DNA of 64,000 nt from Sindora glabra (Eukaryota; Streptophyta; Magnoliopsida; Fabales; Fabaceae). Below, piece by piece: positions 62,288 through 64,000 of this stretch (its first letter is position 1; every line of letters begins with the position of its first letter). The notes beneath the pieces were generated by a model, which was given only the letters and a program-made list of their open reading frames with translations, had not been told where the DNA came from and searched no databases. The stretch spans positions 22,673,883-22,737,882 of the forward strand of contig CM035230.1 of assembly GCA_020226215.1 (NCBI GenBank), written 5' to 3'. The position numbers were made by a program, and so were the translations under genes.

Positions 62288-63464
62288 CCTGGATATTGGA
62301 TATGGCTTCTTCAAACACGGACGAAACAAGTGAATTGAACGTCTTGAAGGGCTATTAGCAGGAGACTCGAAATTGTGTATGAATAAGCCAACTAGTAATA
62401 TTTCATTGGCCAAAAAAATAGAGAGGGTTGCTCTGGAAAAAGGATTGAGGTATTGTAGTCTCACCTTTTAGTTATATCAATTCTTTGTTAGATATCAATA
62501 AGGTATTCATTTTATGAAGAGTATATTAATTTCAAATATATTTTATTTGTTAATAATCAGGATTTGAATTTCAACAAAAATTTGTTATTACACTAATATT
62601 TGAAGTGATTATTCTATTTAGTGGGAAAAAATTATTCGAAGAAAATGATACCATACACCAATCCGAAATTTAATAATCCGCTGACGTTTAGAAATATCTA
62701 GCACAGTGTCTTACTATGTCTTCGCCTTTTTAAGTCCAGAGTGTTTATTAATTTGACCCAGAAAAAAAATGTCCAGATTGTTTATTTATTAGGGTTTGTT
62801 TGAGGATGGACCACACCCTTTTCTACGCAAAGGCCATATTTTCTAAGAACGCGTAACATATTCATCAATTACACTACGTTACAACTTGCCTTTTCTCTGC
62901 ATTACCGCAAATTAAAAGGTCAGATACTAAAATTAATATATATAATTTATAATAAAATATAATTAAAATGATTTGATATAAGTGTCATATTATACGTTTA
63001 TTATATTAAAATGGTGTTGGAAGTCACATTTCTAGAATGAGTAATGCTAAATAATCCAATTCTAAGAGAATTTAGGCTTCAAACGTGTCATCTCATTGTG
63101 TATAATCTGAATGTTATAATTCAAAAAGATGGTATGCGTGTAATAAAATTGACTTAAATATTTTAAATTTAAAATTTTTCATTGAAAATATTTAAATACT
63201 CTTTATTATTAAATTACTTTTTAGAATTAAGAATGTTTTTATTTGTCCAACTAAAAAAATAAAAGTTGTTAATTTTCATCTAAGAATATAAATATTAACA
63301 TTAACAACCTCTTATATGTATTTGGACCTATGCATTGAAAAGCAACTCTTGAACATAATTTCAAGCTGCCAGGACCTACATGCGAAAACATTTTGGATGT
63401 TTTAATGAGGTTGGCAAATCTACATCGTTACATTAATCTTTATCCCTTTATCCCTTTTGACTAT
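62288..63464. other. Right flank of the gypsy insertion
   Basis: The first 180 bases are richer in G/C and hold a minus-strand open frame that runs into the LTR (62464-62276). I do not recognise it. If the element were removed, this would join sequence at 47.3-47.5 kb, so the target may have been a worn exon. The rest is intergenic. Confidence 0.4.
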
Positions 63465-63769
63465 AGAGTCGTTTGGTTCATGTGAGAAATAAGTTCCCAC
63501 GGAAAGTTAAATTTTTTAGGAAATTACTTCCTATGTGAATTTCTTGAGAAGTTTTCAATATTATTTGGTTGACATGAAGGAAGTTGCATTTTCTAGGAAA
63601 TAGAAGTTATTTAGGAGAGACTAAGTAAATAATTTCTCATATTCTGTGGGAAATATAATTTCCTGGAAAGTAGTTTTTCATGTTTTGTGGGCAACTAAAT
63701 AACTGACAATTTTTTATTTTTCGAAAAATATAATTTCCCATGTTTTTGTTGCATACCAAACGATCCCTA
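63465..63769. mobile_element. MITE-like element (~305 bp)
   Basis: The left end AGAGTCGTTTGGTTCATGTG and the reverse complement of the right end AGGGATCGTTTGGTATGCAA are inverted repeats. Internal GGAAATTAC/TTTCCTA words recur in both orientations. No clear target duplication is seen. The TTTGGTT ends recall the MITE in the ATPase fragment. Confidence 0.6.
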
Positions 63770-64000
63770 AATTTGTACTTACAAAATAATACTTAAAACC
63801 CTACTACAAAAATAAAGCTAATGAAATTGCAAATGCACAAGTTTTGGTTTGCTGAGATTACATAAAAATATCATATTTCATACAGTACAAAATAACATTT
63901 GCATATTAAAGTACTATTACAATTTTCTGGCAGTAATTGTAAAATAATTTTGTGGATTAACACATTTTAATATATATTTGAATTAGATAATAATTTAATG
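63770..64000. other. AT-rich intergenic end of window
   Basis: Nothing recognised. Confidence 0.5.

Noticed and set aside
1..64000. CRISPR arrays, operons, ribosome binding sites, tRNA or rRNA genes
   Set aside because: No spaced direct-repeat arrays, no cloverleaf with a convincing T-arm, and the content is clearly plant nuclear DNA.

Overview
The window looks like repeat-rich, gene-poor plant nuclear DNA, probably from a eudicot. It is very AT-rich, has many AT and AG microsatellites, and carries several element types found together in flowering plants: a Ty3/gypsy element with a second RNase H, Ty1/copia relics, a LINE with a terminal RNase H, CACTA DNA transposons and MITEs. I see no intact host gene, no tRNA or rRNA, and nothing bacterial. 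The only recognisable host-type coding sequence is a broken fragment of an autoinhibited P-type Ca2+-ATPase (about 37.9-39.1 kb, minus strand), itself split by a MITE.

Layout. Bases 1-6.8 kb are AT-rich intergenic DNA with a Stowaway-like MITE. A MITE (6.8-7.2 kb) is followed by a deleted minus-strand copia element (7.4-8.9 kb). A GGCGCC-rich large inverted repeat lies at 10.69-11.76 kb. A degenerate CACTA element with transposase and Ulp1-protease relics spans 14.31-18.56 kb. A CpG-rich patch lies at 19.2-19.45 kb and a Tourist-like MITE at 21.3-21.6 kb. A full-length but decayed LINE occupies 22.08-27.97 kb. A decayed plus-strand copia internal region (30.4-33.5 kb) abuts a MITE with long terminal inverted repeats (33.66-34.14 kb). 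A CACTA-like element (34.25-37.37 kb, weaker), the ATPase fragment, a CACTA element with good ends and a perfect AAT target duplication (40.33-43.51 kb), and a copia gag fragment (43.9-44.7 kb) follow.

The right-hand quarter is one nested element. It is a complete minus-strand Ty3/gypsy retrotransposon of the Tat type (47,540-62,287), with two ~0.8 kb LTRs, polypurine tract, primer-binding region, gag, protease, RT, RNase H, a second (archaeal-type) RNase H and integrase. Between integrase and the 3' LTR it carries, on the opposite strand, a multi-exon gene relic encoding a plant mobile domain (PMD) protein with a coiled-coil tail. One intron of that gene holds a 1.65 kb solo LTR with a perfect TATAT duplication.

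Everything recognisable is decayed. The two gypsy LTRs differ almost only by transitions, and most in-frame stops are single C-to-T (or G-to-A) changes from the expected codon, as expected for long-term cytosine methylation and deamination. The most interesting object is the antisense, spliced PMD gene carried inside the Tat retrotransposon.
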